Below, in pieces: positions 1-11,360 of a stretch of DNA of 64,000 nt. Numbering within the stretch: position 1 is the first letter of the stretch; each line of letters starts with the position of its first letter. The stretch comes from Glacieibacterium arshaanense (lineage in GTDB: Bacteria; Pseudomonadota; Alphaproteobacteria; Sphingomonadales; Sphingomonadaceae): NCBI RefSeq assembly GCF_004681125.1, contig NZ_SIHO01000001.1, forward strand, positions 124,001 through 188,000, given 5' to 3'. Both the position numbers and the translations under genes were made by a program. The notes below the pieces were generated by a model. That model was given only the letters and a program-made list of their open reading frames with translations, searched no databases and had not been told where the DNA came from.

Positions 1-655
1 CCTGATAGTCCGGCAGGCTGGCAGCTGCGATTGTGGCGCCGCCGCCCTGCGACCAACCGTAAATGATGGTCTTCTTGCCGGCGCCGGTTTCGGTCATCGA
101 GCTTGCTGCCCGGGCCGCGTTGATGACATCCCTGCCGTTGGTTTGAGCCACGGCATATTGATGATTTCCACCGCCACCCAGGCCTTGGTAGTCAGTTGCC
201 ACAACAACATAGCCCTGATCGATAAACTCCTGGCCATTGGGGATGCCGAAGTCAGTCCAGGAATTCCCGTCGGTCATAAAATACTGATTGAGTGCGCGCG
301 TCGGTTCAATGATCTGCGATGGCCCGCAGTTTTGTGCCGATCCGGTCGTGCCGTGCGCCCAGGACATAATCGGCCTGCCTTCCTTCGGCGCAGCCCCCAC
401 AGGTGCAATGATCAACCCCGTGGCAATCGTTTTTCGCCCCGCCACATCAGATGAAATGTAGGCAATTTTCCATGCCTGCGCACCCTTCAGCGAGGTCGCG
501 ATTTGCTCTTTCGCAATGACTTGGCCCAGCTTTCCCTGAGGCGCCATTTTCATGACGCCATCATAAAAGGCCGACATTGGCGGGTCGGCATAGGCTGCGG
601 AGCCGTTGAAACACAGCAAAGAGCCAGCAAGCAAAGCGGCAAGCATCTTCTTCAT
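1..655 (-). CDS. Secreted lipase-like alpha/beta hydrolase (partial)
   Basis: The gene runs off the left edge of the window, so only about 218 N-terminal residues are visible. It begins MKKMLAALLAGSLLCFNGSA, a classic signal peptide with cleavage near AYA-DP, so the product is exported. The nucleophile elbow GWSQGGG lies close to the truncated end, and the segments ISWAHGTTG-like (MSWAHGTTG) and YVVVATDYQGLG are typical of the secretory lipase (LIP) family. The substrate is not known. The start at 655 is preceded by a TGGGAG ribosome site. The catalytic Asp and His lie beyond the window and cannot be checked. The region from 656 to 905 holds no convincing gene. Confidence 0.8.
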   Translation of the reverse strand, partial: MKKMLAALLAGSLLCFNGSAAYADPPMSAFYDGVMKMAPQGKLGQVIAKEQIATSLKGAQAWKIAYISSDVAGRKTIATGLIIAPVGAAPKEGRPIMSWAHGTTGSAQNCGPSQIIEPTRALNQYFMTDGNSWTDFGIPNGQEFIDQGYVVVATDYQGLGGGGNHQYAVAQTNGRDVINAARAASSMTETGAGKKTIIYGWSQGGGATIAAASLPDYQ

Positions 656-905
656 ACTGAACTCCCAAGTATTGAAAGCCATCATCGCGGACGATTTAAA
701 TTGATCGAAAATGTCCCGGTTTGCGATACGTGGAAACCCCTAGTCAGATGTGCCGCCAGGCAAGGTGACCGGCGTCAGTCTGTCGACAATAGCAGCCCGA
801 CTGAACGGGCGCGCGTCGGCTGATAGCGGCTGGCCGTCGCCGAAGCGTACTGGCGGTCGCGTGGCGGGCGGCTGTAACGCCCGCGATTTCGGCGATTTGA
901 AGGGA

Positions 906-981
<76 letters not shown>

Positions 982-1060
982 ATACGCAAATGGCAGCTTG
1001 CTGCCGAGCGAGCGGCGCGATTAGCACCCGCTGCCGGGCTTGTCCAGCACTGTTGACGGC

Positions 1061-2182
1061 TTATCCGTCGTTTCCGCGATCGAGCAGGTCGGCGTCGCGC
1101 TGGCGGGCGATGCTCATGACGATGCCGAGCAGGATCATCACCGTCATCATCGCCGAGCCGCCGTAGCTGATCAGCGGCAGCGGGATGCCGACGACCGGTG
1201 CCAGCCCCATCACCATCATCATGTTGATGGCGAGATAAAAGAACAACGTCGCCGCCAGTCCCATCGCCGTCAGCCGCGAAAACATCGCGCGCGAGGTCAG
1301 CGCGACATTGATCGCCCAGCCGAGCACGATGCCGAAGCCGATCAGGATGAACAGTCCGCCGGCCAGCCCCCATTCTTCGGACATCGTCGCGAAGATGAAG
1401 TCGGTGTGGAGTTCGGGCAGATAGTCGAGGTGGCTCTGCGTGCCCTGCAGATAGCCCTTGCCGAAGATGCCGCCGCTGCCGATGGCGATCTTCGACTGGG
1501 TAATGTGATAGCCGGCGCCGAGCGGGTCGGTTTCGGGGTCCATGAAAATCAGCACGCGCTTGCGCTGATAGTCGTGCAGCATCGACCAGACGACCGGCAT
1601 CGCAGCACCTGCCGCTACCACGCCACCGATGAACAGCCAGATGCTGACCCCCGACAAGAACATCATCACCACCCCGCCGAACACGATCGACAGCGCGGTG
1701 CCGAGGTCAGGCTGCAGCATCACCAGCGCCGCGGGCATGCCGATCATCAGCAGCGCCGGCCATAGCGCGTTCAGCGTACCGATGAACGGCCTTGGCAGGT
1801 TGTGATAATAGCGGGCCAGCGCGAGGATAATCGCCAGCTTCATGAATTCCGACGGCTGCAAGCGGATGATGCCGAGGTCGAGCCAGCGCTGGCTGCCGCC
1901 GCTGATCTGGCCGAAGACTTCGACCGCAATCAGCGCCAGCAAAACGATACCGTAGAACCAATAGGCATAGCGCAGCCACAGCCGCGAATTGACTTGCGAC
2001 AGCACCAGCATCGCCGTCATCAGCACGCCGAAACGCACGCCTTGGCTGGTCGCCCAGGGGGCGAAATGCCCGCCCGCTGCCGAATAGAGGATGACCAGCC
2101 CGAAACCACCAAGCGCAGCAATGGTCAGGATGACCAGCCACGGCAGCTCGCGCAGGCGGTTGATCCAGGGCGCGTTGAGCAT
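1061..2182 (-). CDS. rodA: Rod shape-determining protein RodA
   Basis: This is a SEDS-family peptidoglycan glycosyltransferase of 373 residues, the usual RodA length. It polymerises lipid II during lateral wall growth as the partner of PBP2. About ten membrane helices are visible, starting with WLVILTIAALGGFGLVILYS. The C-terminal part carries the SEDS signature GIPLPLISYGGSAM and the upstream segment ATMSEEWGLAGG. It is the last gene of the mreBCD-mrdA-rodA operon. The ATG at 2182 lies 3 nt after the mrdA stop codon, which suggests translational coupling and supports assignment to RodA rather than FtsW. Confidence 0.95.
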   Translation of the reverse strand: MLNAPWINRLRELPWLVILTIAALGGFGLVILYSAAGGHFAPWATSQGVRFGVLMTAMLVLSQVNSRLWLRYAYWFYGIVLLALIAVEVFGQISGGSQRWLDLGIIRLQPSEFMKLAIILALARYYHNLPRPFIGTLNALWPALLMIGMPAALVMLQPDLGTALSIVFGGVVMMFLSGVSIWLFIGGVVAAGAAMPVVWSMLHDYQRKRVLIFMDPETDPLGAGYHITQSKIAIGSGGIFGKGYLQGTQSHLDYLPELHTDFIFATMSEEWGLAGGLFILIGFGIVLGWAINVALTSRAMFSRLTAMGLAATLFFYLAINMMMVMGLAPVVGIPLPLISYGGSAMMTVMILLGIVMSIARQRDADLLDRGNDG

Positions 2183-2185
2183 CGC

Positions 2186-4150
2186 CTAGTCGCCCGGCGC
2201 CGGCGTTGGCGGCGGTGGTGCGGCGGCATCGGGGGCGACCGCGACGACGAGTTCGGGGTGAGCGGCGGCATAGGCGGCTGCCTCTGCTGCGGCGGCCTCT
2301 GCGGCGCGTTTGGCGGCAAAGGCACGTTCGAGTGGCTCGAGTGTCTTCAATGCGCGTTCGGGCTCGAAGATATAGGTTAGCACGTCGCGCGCGATCGGGG
2401 CGGCTGCCGTGCCGCCATGGCTGCCGTGTTCGACGATGACGCTGACCGCATAGCGCGGCGCATCGGCAGGGGCGAACGCCACGAACAATGCATGGTCGCG
2501 GTATTTGTAGGGCATGCGGTCGCTGCTGGTGCGGCCGGCGCGGCGGTCGGCCATGGTGATGCGGCGTACCTGCGCCGAGCCGGTTTTGCCGGCGACGCGG
2601 ATGCCTTCGACCTTGAGTCGTGCTGCCTTGCCGGTGCCACCGCCGGCGTTGACGACGTCGATCATGCCGTCGCGGATGATTTGCAGATGATCGGCGCTGA
2701 TGCCGAGGTCGCCGGGCGGCACCCGCGGCGCATCGGCGAGCAGCCGTGGCTCGACCTTTTTGCCCGACGCGATGCGCGCCGACATCACCGCCAGCTGCAG
2801 CGGATTGACGATCAGATAGCCTTGGCCGATCGAGGTGTTGAGCGTTTCGGCGACCGCCCAGGGCTTGCCGTAGCGCTTCATTTTCCAGGCGTCGTCGGGG
2901 ACGATGCCGGCAGCCTGCGCGGGCAACGGCAAGTCGAATTTCTGCCCCAGGCCAAAGCGCCGTGCGACGCTGGCGATAGCATCGATACCCGCCGCGCGCC
3001 CGAAAGTGTAGAAGTATACGTCGCAGCTATGGACCAGCGCCGCGTGCATCGGGACATTGCCGTGGCCGCGCTTGCTCCAGCAGTGCCAGACGTTGTTGCC
3101 GAGCCGGTAGCTGCCGTTGCAATACGCCGTTTCGGTGGGCAGCGTGCCGGTTTCGAGCGCGGCGATGGCGGTCATCATCTTGAACGTCGAGCCCGGCGGG
3201 TAAAGGCCCATCACCGACTTGTTGATCAGCGGGTGGCGCTCGCTGGCCTGCAGTTCGGCCCATAGCTTGCTGGTGATACGCGTCGAAAACACATTGGGGT
3301 CGAACGCCGGCATCGATAACAGGCACAGCAGATCGCCGGTTTCGCAGTCCATGACGATGACGCTGGCGCTGTCATTGCCGACACGGCGCGCAGCATAGGA
3401 TTGCAGGTCGCGGTCTATGGTGAGCTTGAGGTTGGCACCGGGAATGTCGCTGCGCGTGTCGAGTTCGCGGATGACGCGGCCGCGCGCGTTGACCTCGACG
3501 CGGTTGGCGCCGGCGGTGCCGCGCAGTTCGGCGTCCTTGCGCTTTTCGATGCCGTCCTTGCCGATCTTGAAGCCGGGGAAGATCAGCAGCGGGTCGCGGG
3601 ACTTCTGATATTGTTCGGCGGTCGCGGTGCCGACATAGCCGAGCAGATGCGCAAAGCGTTCGCCTTCGGGATAGACGCGCGAAAAGCCGCGTACCGGCTG
3701 AATGCCGGGCAGGTCGGGCAACCGGACGTTGAGCTGCGCGAACGCCTGCCAGCCGATGCCGCTGGTGATGGTCACCGGCATGTATTTGGGCTGACGCGCG
3801 ACATCTTCGCGGATGCGCGTCAGATCCTCCTCGGTCAGCGGCAGGATCTTGACGATTTCGGTCAGCGTCGCTTCGAGATCGGTCAATTGTTCGGGGATGA
3901 TTTCGAGCCGGTAGTCGGGGGTGTTGAGCGCCAGCGGCTTGCCGTTGCGGTCGATGATCCAGCCGCGCCGTGGCGGGATCAGCCGCAGCTGGACGCGGTT
4001 GCTTTCGGCGAGCAGCTTGAATTTTTCGCCCTGGAATACCGACAGCCAGGTCATGCGCGCGGTCAAGGCGACACCGACGACGCCCATCGCGCCGGCCACG
4101 ACGAAGCTGCGGCGCGAGAACATCTGCTCGCGCGCCGATTCGGTGTTCAT
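2186..4150 (-). CDS. mrdA: Penicillin-binding protein 2 (elongasome transpeptidase)
   Basis: This class B PBP of 654 residues cross-links peptidoglycan during cell elongation and works with RodA. Order: a short cytoplasmic tail, one membrane anchor (RSFVVAGAMGVVGVALTARM), a pedestal domain, then the transpeptidase domain. The active-site motifs are PPGSTFKMM (SxxK, serine near residue 321), HSCDVYFY (SxD) and GKTGSAQV (KTG, near residue 522). The C terminus has an Ala-rich and Pro-rich tail. The start was placed at the ATG at 4150 (MNTESAREQMFSRR) because it lies 2 nt after the mreD stop; the open frame continues upstream only by reading through mreD. Confidence 0.94.
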   Translation of the reverse strand: MNTESAREQMFSRRSFVVAGAMGVVGVALTARMTWLSVFQGEKFKLLAESNRVQLRLIPPRRGWIIDRNGKPLALNTPDYRLEIIPEQLTDLEATLTEIVKILPLTEEDLTRIREDVARQPKYMPVTITSGIGWQAFAQLNVRLPDLPGIQPVRGFSRVYPEGERFAHLLGYVGTATAEQYQKSRDPLLIFPGFKIGKDGIEKRKDAELRGTAGANRVEVNARGRVIRELDTRSDIPGANLKLTIDRDLQSYAARRVGNDSASVIVMDCETGDLLCLLSMPAFDPNVFSTRITSKLWAELQASERHPLINKSVMGLYPPGSTFKMMTAIAALETGTLPTETAYCNGSYRLGNNVWHCWSKRGHGNVPMHAALVHSCDVYFYTFGRAAGIDAIASVARRFGLGQKFDLPLPAQAAGIVPDDAWKMKRYGKPWAVAETLNTSIGQGYLIVNPLQLAVMSARIASGKKVEPRLLADAPRVPPGDLGISADHLQIIRDGMIDVVNAGGGTGKAARLKVEGIRVAGKTGSAQVRRITMADRRAGRTSSDRMPYKYRDHALFVAFAPADAPRYAVSVIVEHGSHGGTAAAPIARDVLTYIFEPERALKTLEPLERAFAAKRAAEAAAAEAAAYAAAHPELVVAVAPDAAAPPPPTPAPGD

Positions 4151-4152
4151 CG

Positions 4153-4692
4153 TCACGAGCGTGGGCCGATGAAACGCCGCTGCAGCGCCGCGCACAGGGT
4201 GACGACGGCGGGATAGGCAGCGACGGTGGTGAGCCACTGGACGAGCAACGGTGCAAACCCTGTCGCGTTGCCGGCAAAGCGCGCCGCCTGCCAGCCAAGG
4301 ACCTGATATACCAGCGCGACCGCCGCCAGCATCACCCAGTCAAAGCGGTAGACATGGTGGCCAAAGCGCGCTTCGAAGCCGCGCACGAACATCGCGGTCA
4401 GCGGCAGCAGCGTGGCGTTGACGCCGAGCGGCAGCCCGAACAGCAAGTCGCTGACGATGCCGATGACGAACGCCAGCCACGGCGGCATCATCGCCGGCTG
4501 GAACGTCGCCCAGATGAAAACACCGAGCAGCCCGAGCTGCGGCATCAGCGGCAGCGGTGCAAAAATCGGCGCGGTCATCAGCACGACAAGGCCCAGCGTT
4601 ATCAGGCCCGGCAGCGTCCGGCGCCACTGGCCGGCCCACCAGTCGATACGCTCCTCGCGGCTCATCAGCCGATAAGGGGCCGTCCGGTTCAT
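4153..4692 (-). CDS. mreD: Rod shape-determining protein MreD
   Basis: This small integral membrane protein of 179 residues has about five hydrophobic helices, as expected for MreD of the elongasome. It starts MNRTAPYRLMSREERIDWW and contains the segment PPWLAFVIGIVSDLLFGLPL, which resembles the conserved MreD helix with its G-x-x-x-D-x-L pattern. The start overlaps the mreC stop by 4 nt (ATGA) and the stop lies 2 nt before mrdA, so identification rests on both sequence and operon position. Confidence 0.9.
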   Translation of the reverse strand: MNRTAPYRLMSREERIDWWAGQWRRTLPGLITLGLVVLMTAPIFAPLPLMPQLGLLGVFIWATFQPAMMPPWLAFVIGIVSDLLFGLPLGVNATLLPLTAMFVRGFEARFGHHVYRFDWVMLAAVALVYQVLGWQAARFAGNATGFAPLLVQWLTTVAAYPAVVTLCAALQRRFIGPRS

Positions 4693-5825
4693 TGCGGTGG
4701 CGCCGCCGGTGCATCGGCCGGAGCCGAAAGGCGACCATTGTCGGTCGGCGACAGCACCGGTGCGGCGAGCGGCACGTTCATCGCCTTGGGATGGAATTTG
4801 AGCGCCGGCGCGGCAGGCGTCGCCGTCACCACTGGTGCAGTGACGGGAGGTGGGGGGGGCGGCGGCAGCGCGCTCGCGGTCGCCCGCGGTGTCGAGGTGA
4901 TGATGCTCGGCTTGGCGCGGCCACCGCCGGCTTCACGCGGCACGGCGACGGTGTTGGCATCGACGGGCACCGTCGCCGGCACCGGCAGATAGGCGCTTTC
5001 GATCAACACCATGCCGAGCCCGGCGGGATTGACGAAGGGCCGCGCTAGCGGTGGCTCCTGGCCGCCGTTGACGACGACGGCAACGGGGATGCCGGGCGGG
5101 AAGACCCCGCCGTCGCCCGATGTCACCAGCCGGTCGCCTGCCACCAGCGGCGTTTCGGCGCCGACGCGTTCGCGGACTTCGACCAGCGCGCGGCTGGCGC
5201 CGACGACAAGTGCGCTCTGGCCGGTGCGGACGATGGTGACAGGGATGCGGCTGTTGGCATCGGTGAGCAGCAATACGCGTGTCGCCGAGCTGCCGACTTC
5301 AACGGTGCGGCCGACGAGTCCGGCGGCAACGCGCACCGGCTGGCCGACGGTAACGCCGCTGTCGCTGCCCGCTGACACAACTGCCGAGCGCACGACGCCG
5401 CCGCTTGAGGCGCCGGCAATGCGCGCGCTGGCGATGACCTTGCGTTCGGGGGTGACGACTTTGAGCAGCGACCGCAACTGCTGGTTTTCGCTTTTGATCG
5501 CGGCTTGCGTCTGCAGCGCGCGCGCCTGCTCGGCGGTCAGCTTCTCAAGGTCGCGGTTGCGCGATGCGGCGCCGATATAATCTCCGACATAGCCCAGCCC
5601 GGTGCCGACCAGATCGAACGGCACGCGCACCACACTCCATACCGGGGCAACCAGATCAATCGCAGTGCCGCGCAGTCGCGCGCTACCTTCGGGATTGGCG
5701 CGTGACAGCAGCAGCAGCACCAGCGCCACGGCGATGACCGCGCCCGACGCAAGCGCCCCCAGCAACGCGAGATTTTGCTCGCGCCGGGTGGTGCTCATGC
5801 GCCGGGAAGGGGGCGGCCAATCCAT
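4689..5825 (-). CDS. mreC: Rod shape-determining protein MreC
   Basis: MreC of 378 residues: a cytoplasmic start, one membrane helix (LALLGALASGAVIAVALVLL), a coiled-coil stretch (NRDLEKLTAEQARALQTQAA) and the beta-rich periplasmic MreC domain that contacts PBP2. The C-terminal hundred residues are an unusual Pro/Ala-rich low-complexity tail (SALPPPPPPPVTAPVVTATP) that extends beyond the normal domain end, a common trait of sphingomonad MreC. Translation may begin at 5825 or at the inner Met at 5798 (MSTTRREQN). It lies 20 nt after mreB. Confidence 0.92.
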   Translation of the reverse strand: MDWPPPSRRMSTTRREQNLALLGALASGAVIAVALVLLLLSRANPEGSARLRGTAIDLVAPVWSVVRVPFDLVGTGLGYVGDYIGAASRNRDLEKLTAEQARALQTQAAIKSENQQLRSLLKVVTPERKVIASARIAGASSGGVVRSAVVSAGSDSGVTVGQPVRVAAGLVGRTVEVGSSATRVLLLTDANSRIPVTIVRTGQSALVVGASRALVEVRERVGAETPLVAGDRLVTSGDGGVFPPGIPVAVVVNGGQEPPLARPFVNPAGLGMVLIESAYLPVPATVPVDANTVAVPREAGGGRAKPSIITSTPRATASALPPPPPPPVTAPVVTATPAAPALKFHPKAMNVPLAAPVLSPTDNGRLSAPADAPAAPPQ

Positions 5826-5845
5826 GCGGCCTGCGCGCGTACCGC

Positions 5846-6886
<1,041 letters not shown>

Positions 6887-7046
6887 TTACGCAAAATTTC
6901 CGAAAGAGGGAGATACTCCTTTGCGTGTAGGCGCTCAGCCCCCCGAAAAGCAAGGTCGATACGCATCTATTGCGACTCGATATGCGTTCGACGGTTCATC
7001 GCTTGTGGCGCATGACGCGCGCCCGCGAACGCGCTAAGCAGCAGCA

Positions 7047-8854
<1,808 letters not shown>

Positions 8855-8855
<1 letters not shown>

Positions 8856-9223
8856 TGCGGCTGGTCATTGTCTATAATGCCAACGCCGGGCTTGTCGCCG
8901 CGATGCTCGATTCGGTTCACAAGATCGCGTTGCCATCCACCTATCCATGCAGCCTGTGCGCGGTGACTTACGGACCATTGGCGATGAAGCGTCGCTGGCG
9001 CGCCTGGCTACAGGAACAGCCGTTGCCGGTCGAATTCTACCACCGTCCCGATTTTCGCGCGGCGTTTCCCGCCGATGCTGACCTGCAGTTACCGCTGATC
9101 GCACTTGCCGACGGTGCGCGGGTTTTGCCGCTGCTCGATGCCGCGACACTCGATGCGATCGGTTCGATTGACGATCTGATCGCGAAAATCGACGACCGGT
9201 TGCGATCTCAGCAGGTTGAATGA
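8855..9223 (+). CDS. Conserved hypothetical protein with CxxC motif
   Basis: I do not recognise a characterised family. The 122-residue product begins MRLVIVYNANAGLVAAMLDS and contains a YPCSLCAVTYG segment, that is, a CxxC pair following an alternating beta/alpha start. This is compatible with a small thioredoxin-like or metal-binding fold, but no function can be assigned. Its ATG overlaps the last base of the mutL stop codon (TGATG), so it is translationally coupled to mutL. Its 3' end overlaps the convergent gene at 9208 by 16 nt. Confidence 0.65.
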
Positions 9224-9585
9224 AACAGCCCGCCGACCGCGACGCCCGCTGCTGCAAGGCGGTTGTAAAGTGCCGCCGCCGCCATGGTTTCGAGGACATG
9301 GACTTCGATGCCGCGTGCTGTGAGTAGCTCGAGCGTTTCGGGACAGGTCTGTAGAACCAATTCCATGCCGCGCGTCAGGATGATTGTCGTGCAGCCATGA
9401 TCGATCAGTTCGACAACGTCGGCGGGCTGGATGCCCGGCCGGTGATGTGTGCCGGTTTCTGCCCAGTCCCAGCCGCGACCGCCGCCGGGAAACAGCTTGA
9501 AATCGGTCCCCGCCGGCAAGCCGTCGACTTTCATGTCGCCCCATTTGAGCCGGGTGATGCGCGGCGACGCCTTGTCGCCGCGCAC
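9208..9585 (-). CDS. Mth938-like domain protein
   Basis: This is a small soluble protein of the Mth938-like (NDUFAF3-related) family, whose molecular role in bacteria is not established. Visible landmarks are ITRLKWGDMKVDG near the start, GRGWDWAETGTHHRPGIQ in the middle and TTIILTRGMELVLQ and LNRLAAAG-like (LYNRLAAAG) toward the end. I placed the start at the GTG at 9585 (VRGDKASPRITRLKWG), 7 nt after the leuA stop. An ATG at 9624, inside leuA, is the alternative and would add 13 residues. It is probably cotranscribed with leuA. Confidence 0.7.
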   Translation of the reverse strand: MRGDKASPRITRLKWGDMKVDGLPAGTDFKLFPGGGRGWDWAETGTHHRPGIQPADVVELIDHGCTTIILTRGMELVLQTCPETLELLTARGIEVHVLETMAAAALYNRLAAAGVAVGGLFHSTC

Positions 9586-9592
9586 CGCCGGA

Positions 9593-11140
9593 TCAGGCGC
9601 GGGCTTCCAGACCTTCCAGCGCATTGCGGCCCCGCTTGACCATCAGCTTGTTGAGCGCGTTGACGTAAGCCCGCGCGCTGGCGACCATCGTGTCGACGTC
9701 GGCGCCGGTGCCGCGCACGGTGCGACCGTCCTCCGCCAGCATCACCGAGACTTCGGCTTGCGCATCGGTGCCGGCGGTGACCGCATGGACCTGATAGAGC
9801 TGCAGCACCGCGCCGTCGTGCGGCACGAGCTTGCGGATGGCGTTGAACAGCGCATCGACGGGGCCGTTGCCGCGCACCGCGGCAGTGTGTTCCTCGCCGT
9901 CGATGTTGAGCGTCAGGATCGCACGCTGCGGTCCGTTCGAGCCGCAATAGATTTCGACTTCGACGACTTGAATCGCGTCATGGCCGCGCAGCACTTCGTC
10001 ATCGACCAGCGCGACGATGTCCTCGTCCCAGATCGCCTTTTTCGCGTCGGCGAGGTCCTTGAAACGCTTGAACGCATCGCCGAATTCATTGTCGGACAGC
10101 TTGTAGCCCAGCTCGTCGAGCTTCTGGCGGAACGCCGCGCGGCCCGAGTGCTTGCCGAGCACGAGGTTGGTCGCGCCCTGGCCGACGCTGTCGGGCGTCA
10201 TGATCTCATAGGTGCCGGCGTCCTTGATCATGCCGTCCTGATGGATGCCGCTTTCGTGCGCGAAGGCGTTGGCGCCGACAATCGCCTTGTTCGCCTGCAC
10301 CGCCATGCCGGTGATGCCGCTGACAAGGCGACTGGCCCGGGTGATTTCGGTGCTGACGACATTGGTGCGGAACGGGATGATGTCACCGCGGACCTTGATG
10401 GCCATGGCGATTTCCTCGACCGCGGCATTGCCGGCGCGTTCGCCGATGCCGTTAATCGTCGATTCGACCTGCCGCGCGCCGCCCATGATTGCCGCCAGCG
10501 TGTTGGCGACGGCGAGGCCGAGGTCATTGTGGCAGTGCGTCGAGAATACCGCCTTGTCGGCGTTCGGCACGCGCTTGATGACATCGCGGAACATCGCGCC
10601 ATAGGTTTCGGGCGTCGCATAGCCGACGGTGTCGGGCAGGTTGATCGTGCTGGCACCCGCGGCAATCGCGATTTCGACGGCACGGCACAGGAAGTCGGGG
10701 TCGGTGCGCGTTGCGTCTTCGGCCGACCATTCGATATCGGCGCACAGGTTGCGCGCGTGGCTGACGCTGGTACGGATCGCCTCCAACGTTGCCTCGGGCG
10801 TCAAGTTGAGCTTGACGCGCATGTGCAGCGGCGAAGTCGCGATGAAGGTGTGGATGCGCGGTTGCTTGGCGTGGCGGACGGCCGCCCAGGCGCGGTCGAT
10901 ATCGCCCAATGCAGCGCGCGCCAGGCTGGCGACGACGGCGGTTTCGCATTGCTTGGCGACGGCGCTGACGGCTTCGAAGTCACCTTCGGAGGCGATGGCG
11001 AAGCCGGCTTCGATGATATCGACGCCGAGCGCCTCCAGCTGGGCGGCAACGCGCAACTTCTCTTCAAGGTTCATCGAGCAGCCGGGTGACTGCTCGCCGT
11101 CGCGCAAAGTGGTGTCAAAAATTCGGATGGTATCGGTCAT
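9593..11140 (-). CDS. leuA: 2-isopropylmalate synthase
   Basis: LeuA of 515 residues condenses acetyl-CoA with 2-oxoisovalerate in the first committed step of leucine synthesis. The N-terminal DRE-TIM barrel shows FDTTLRDGEQSPG (metal ligand and catalytic Arg), IEAGF, STHCHNDLGLAVANTLA (HxH metal ligands) and ERAGNAA. The C-terminal allosteric LeuA dimer domain runs from about residue 390 and carries the Leu feedback site. The 5' region contains a leucine-rich leader open frame (11239-11295) and alternative RNA stems, so expression is probably controlled by leucine supply. Confidence 0.95.
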   Translation of the reverse strand: MTDTIRIFDTTLRDGEQSPGCSMNLEEKLRVAAQLEALGVDIIEAGFAIASEGDFEAVSAVAKQCETAVVASLARAALGDIDRAWAAVRHAKQPRIHTFIATSPLHMRVKLNLTPEATLEAIRTSVSHARNLCADIEWSAEDATRTDPDFLCRAVEIAIAAGASTINLPDTVGYATPETYGAMFRDVIKRVPNADKAVFSTHCHNDLGLAVANTLAAIMGGARQVESTINGIGERAGNAAVEEIAMAIKVRGDIIPFRTNVVSTEITRASRLVSGITGMAVQANKAIVGANAFAHESGIHQDGMIKDAGTYEIMTPDSVGQGATNLVLGKHSGRAAFRQKLDELGYKLSDNEFGDAFKRFKDLADAKKAIWDEDIVALVDDEVLRGHDAIQVVEVEIYCGSNGPQRAILTLNIDGEEHTAAVRGNGPVDALFNAIRKLVPHDGAVLQLYQVHAVTAGTDAQAEVSVMLAEDGRTVRGTGADVDTMVASARAYVNALNKLMVKRGRNALEGLEARA

Positions 11141-11185
11141 GGCATGTGCCTCAAGATTCGGGTTCGCTGTTTCGGGGTGTCTTGT

Positions 11186-11249
11186 CCCTTAAGCGCATGT
11201 CCATCGCGGCCCGTTGGGGGCGAACAGAAACGACGCGCCTAAGGGCGCG
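11186..11249 (-). promoter_or_regulatory. Candidate attenuation structures upstream of leuA
   Basis: On the minus strand the leader RNA can form a perfect 6-bp hairpin CGCGCC-CTTA-GGCGCG (11234-11249) that overlaps the leader stop codon. The same strand segment (11235-11245) can instead pair over 11 bp, with one G-U pair, with 11186-11196 (GCGCTTAAGGG). The two pairings exclude each other. There is no clear U-run after either, so transcription termination is not proved; control of leuA translation would fit equally well. Confidence 0.45.
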
Positions 11250-11295
11250 TAAGTCGAAGCAGGGCGCAAAGTGCGCGGGGCTGACCGCTGTTCAT
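11239..11295 (-). CDS. Putative leucine-rich leader peptide of leuA
   Basis: This open frame encodes 18 residues, MNSGQPRALCALLRLTRP, with four leucine codons in seven positions (CTT, CTG, CTT, CTT). Its ATG is preceded by TTAAGG at a good ribosome-binding distance. It ends 98 nt before the leuA start codon, and its stop codon lies inside a hairpin that has an alternative partner downstream. Ribosome stalling at the Leu codons would change the pairing. Leader-peptide attenuation of leucine genes is established in proteobacteria; its operation here is inferred. Confidence 0.5.
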   Translation of the reverse strand: MNSGQPRALCALLRLTRP

Positions 11296-11360
11296 GGGCT
11301 GACCTTAACGTAAACCGCCGACGCCTGTCCAGTGTTTACGCAGGGCAATGTCGTCAGTCG

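Noticed and set aside
4151-4237. Extended N terminus of PBP2 from a Met at 4237
   Set aside because: That extension lies within mreD, is Arg-rich and not PBP-like; the Met at 4150 gives the normal start.
9449-11089. A 546-codon open frame opposite leuA
   Set aside because: leuA is certain on the minus strand, and the antisense product has no recognisable domain.
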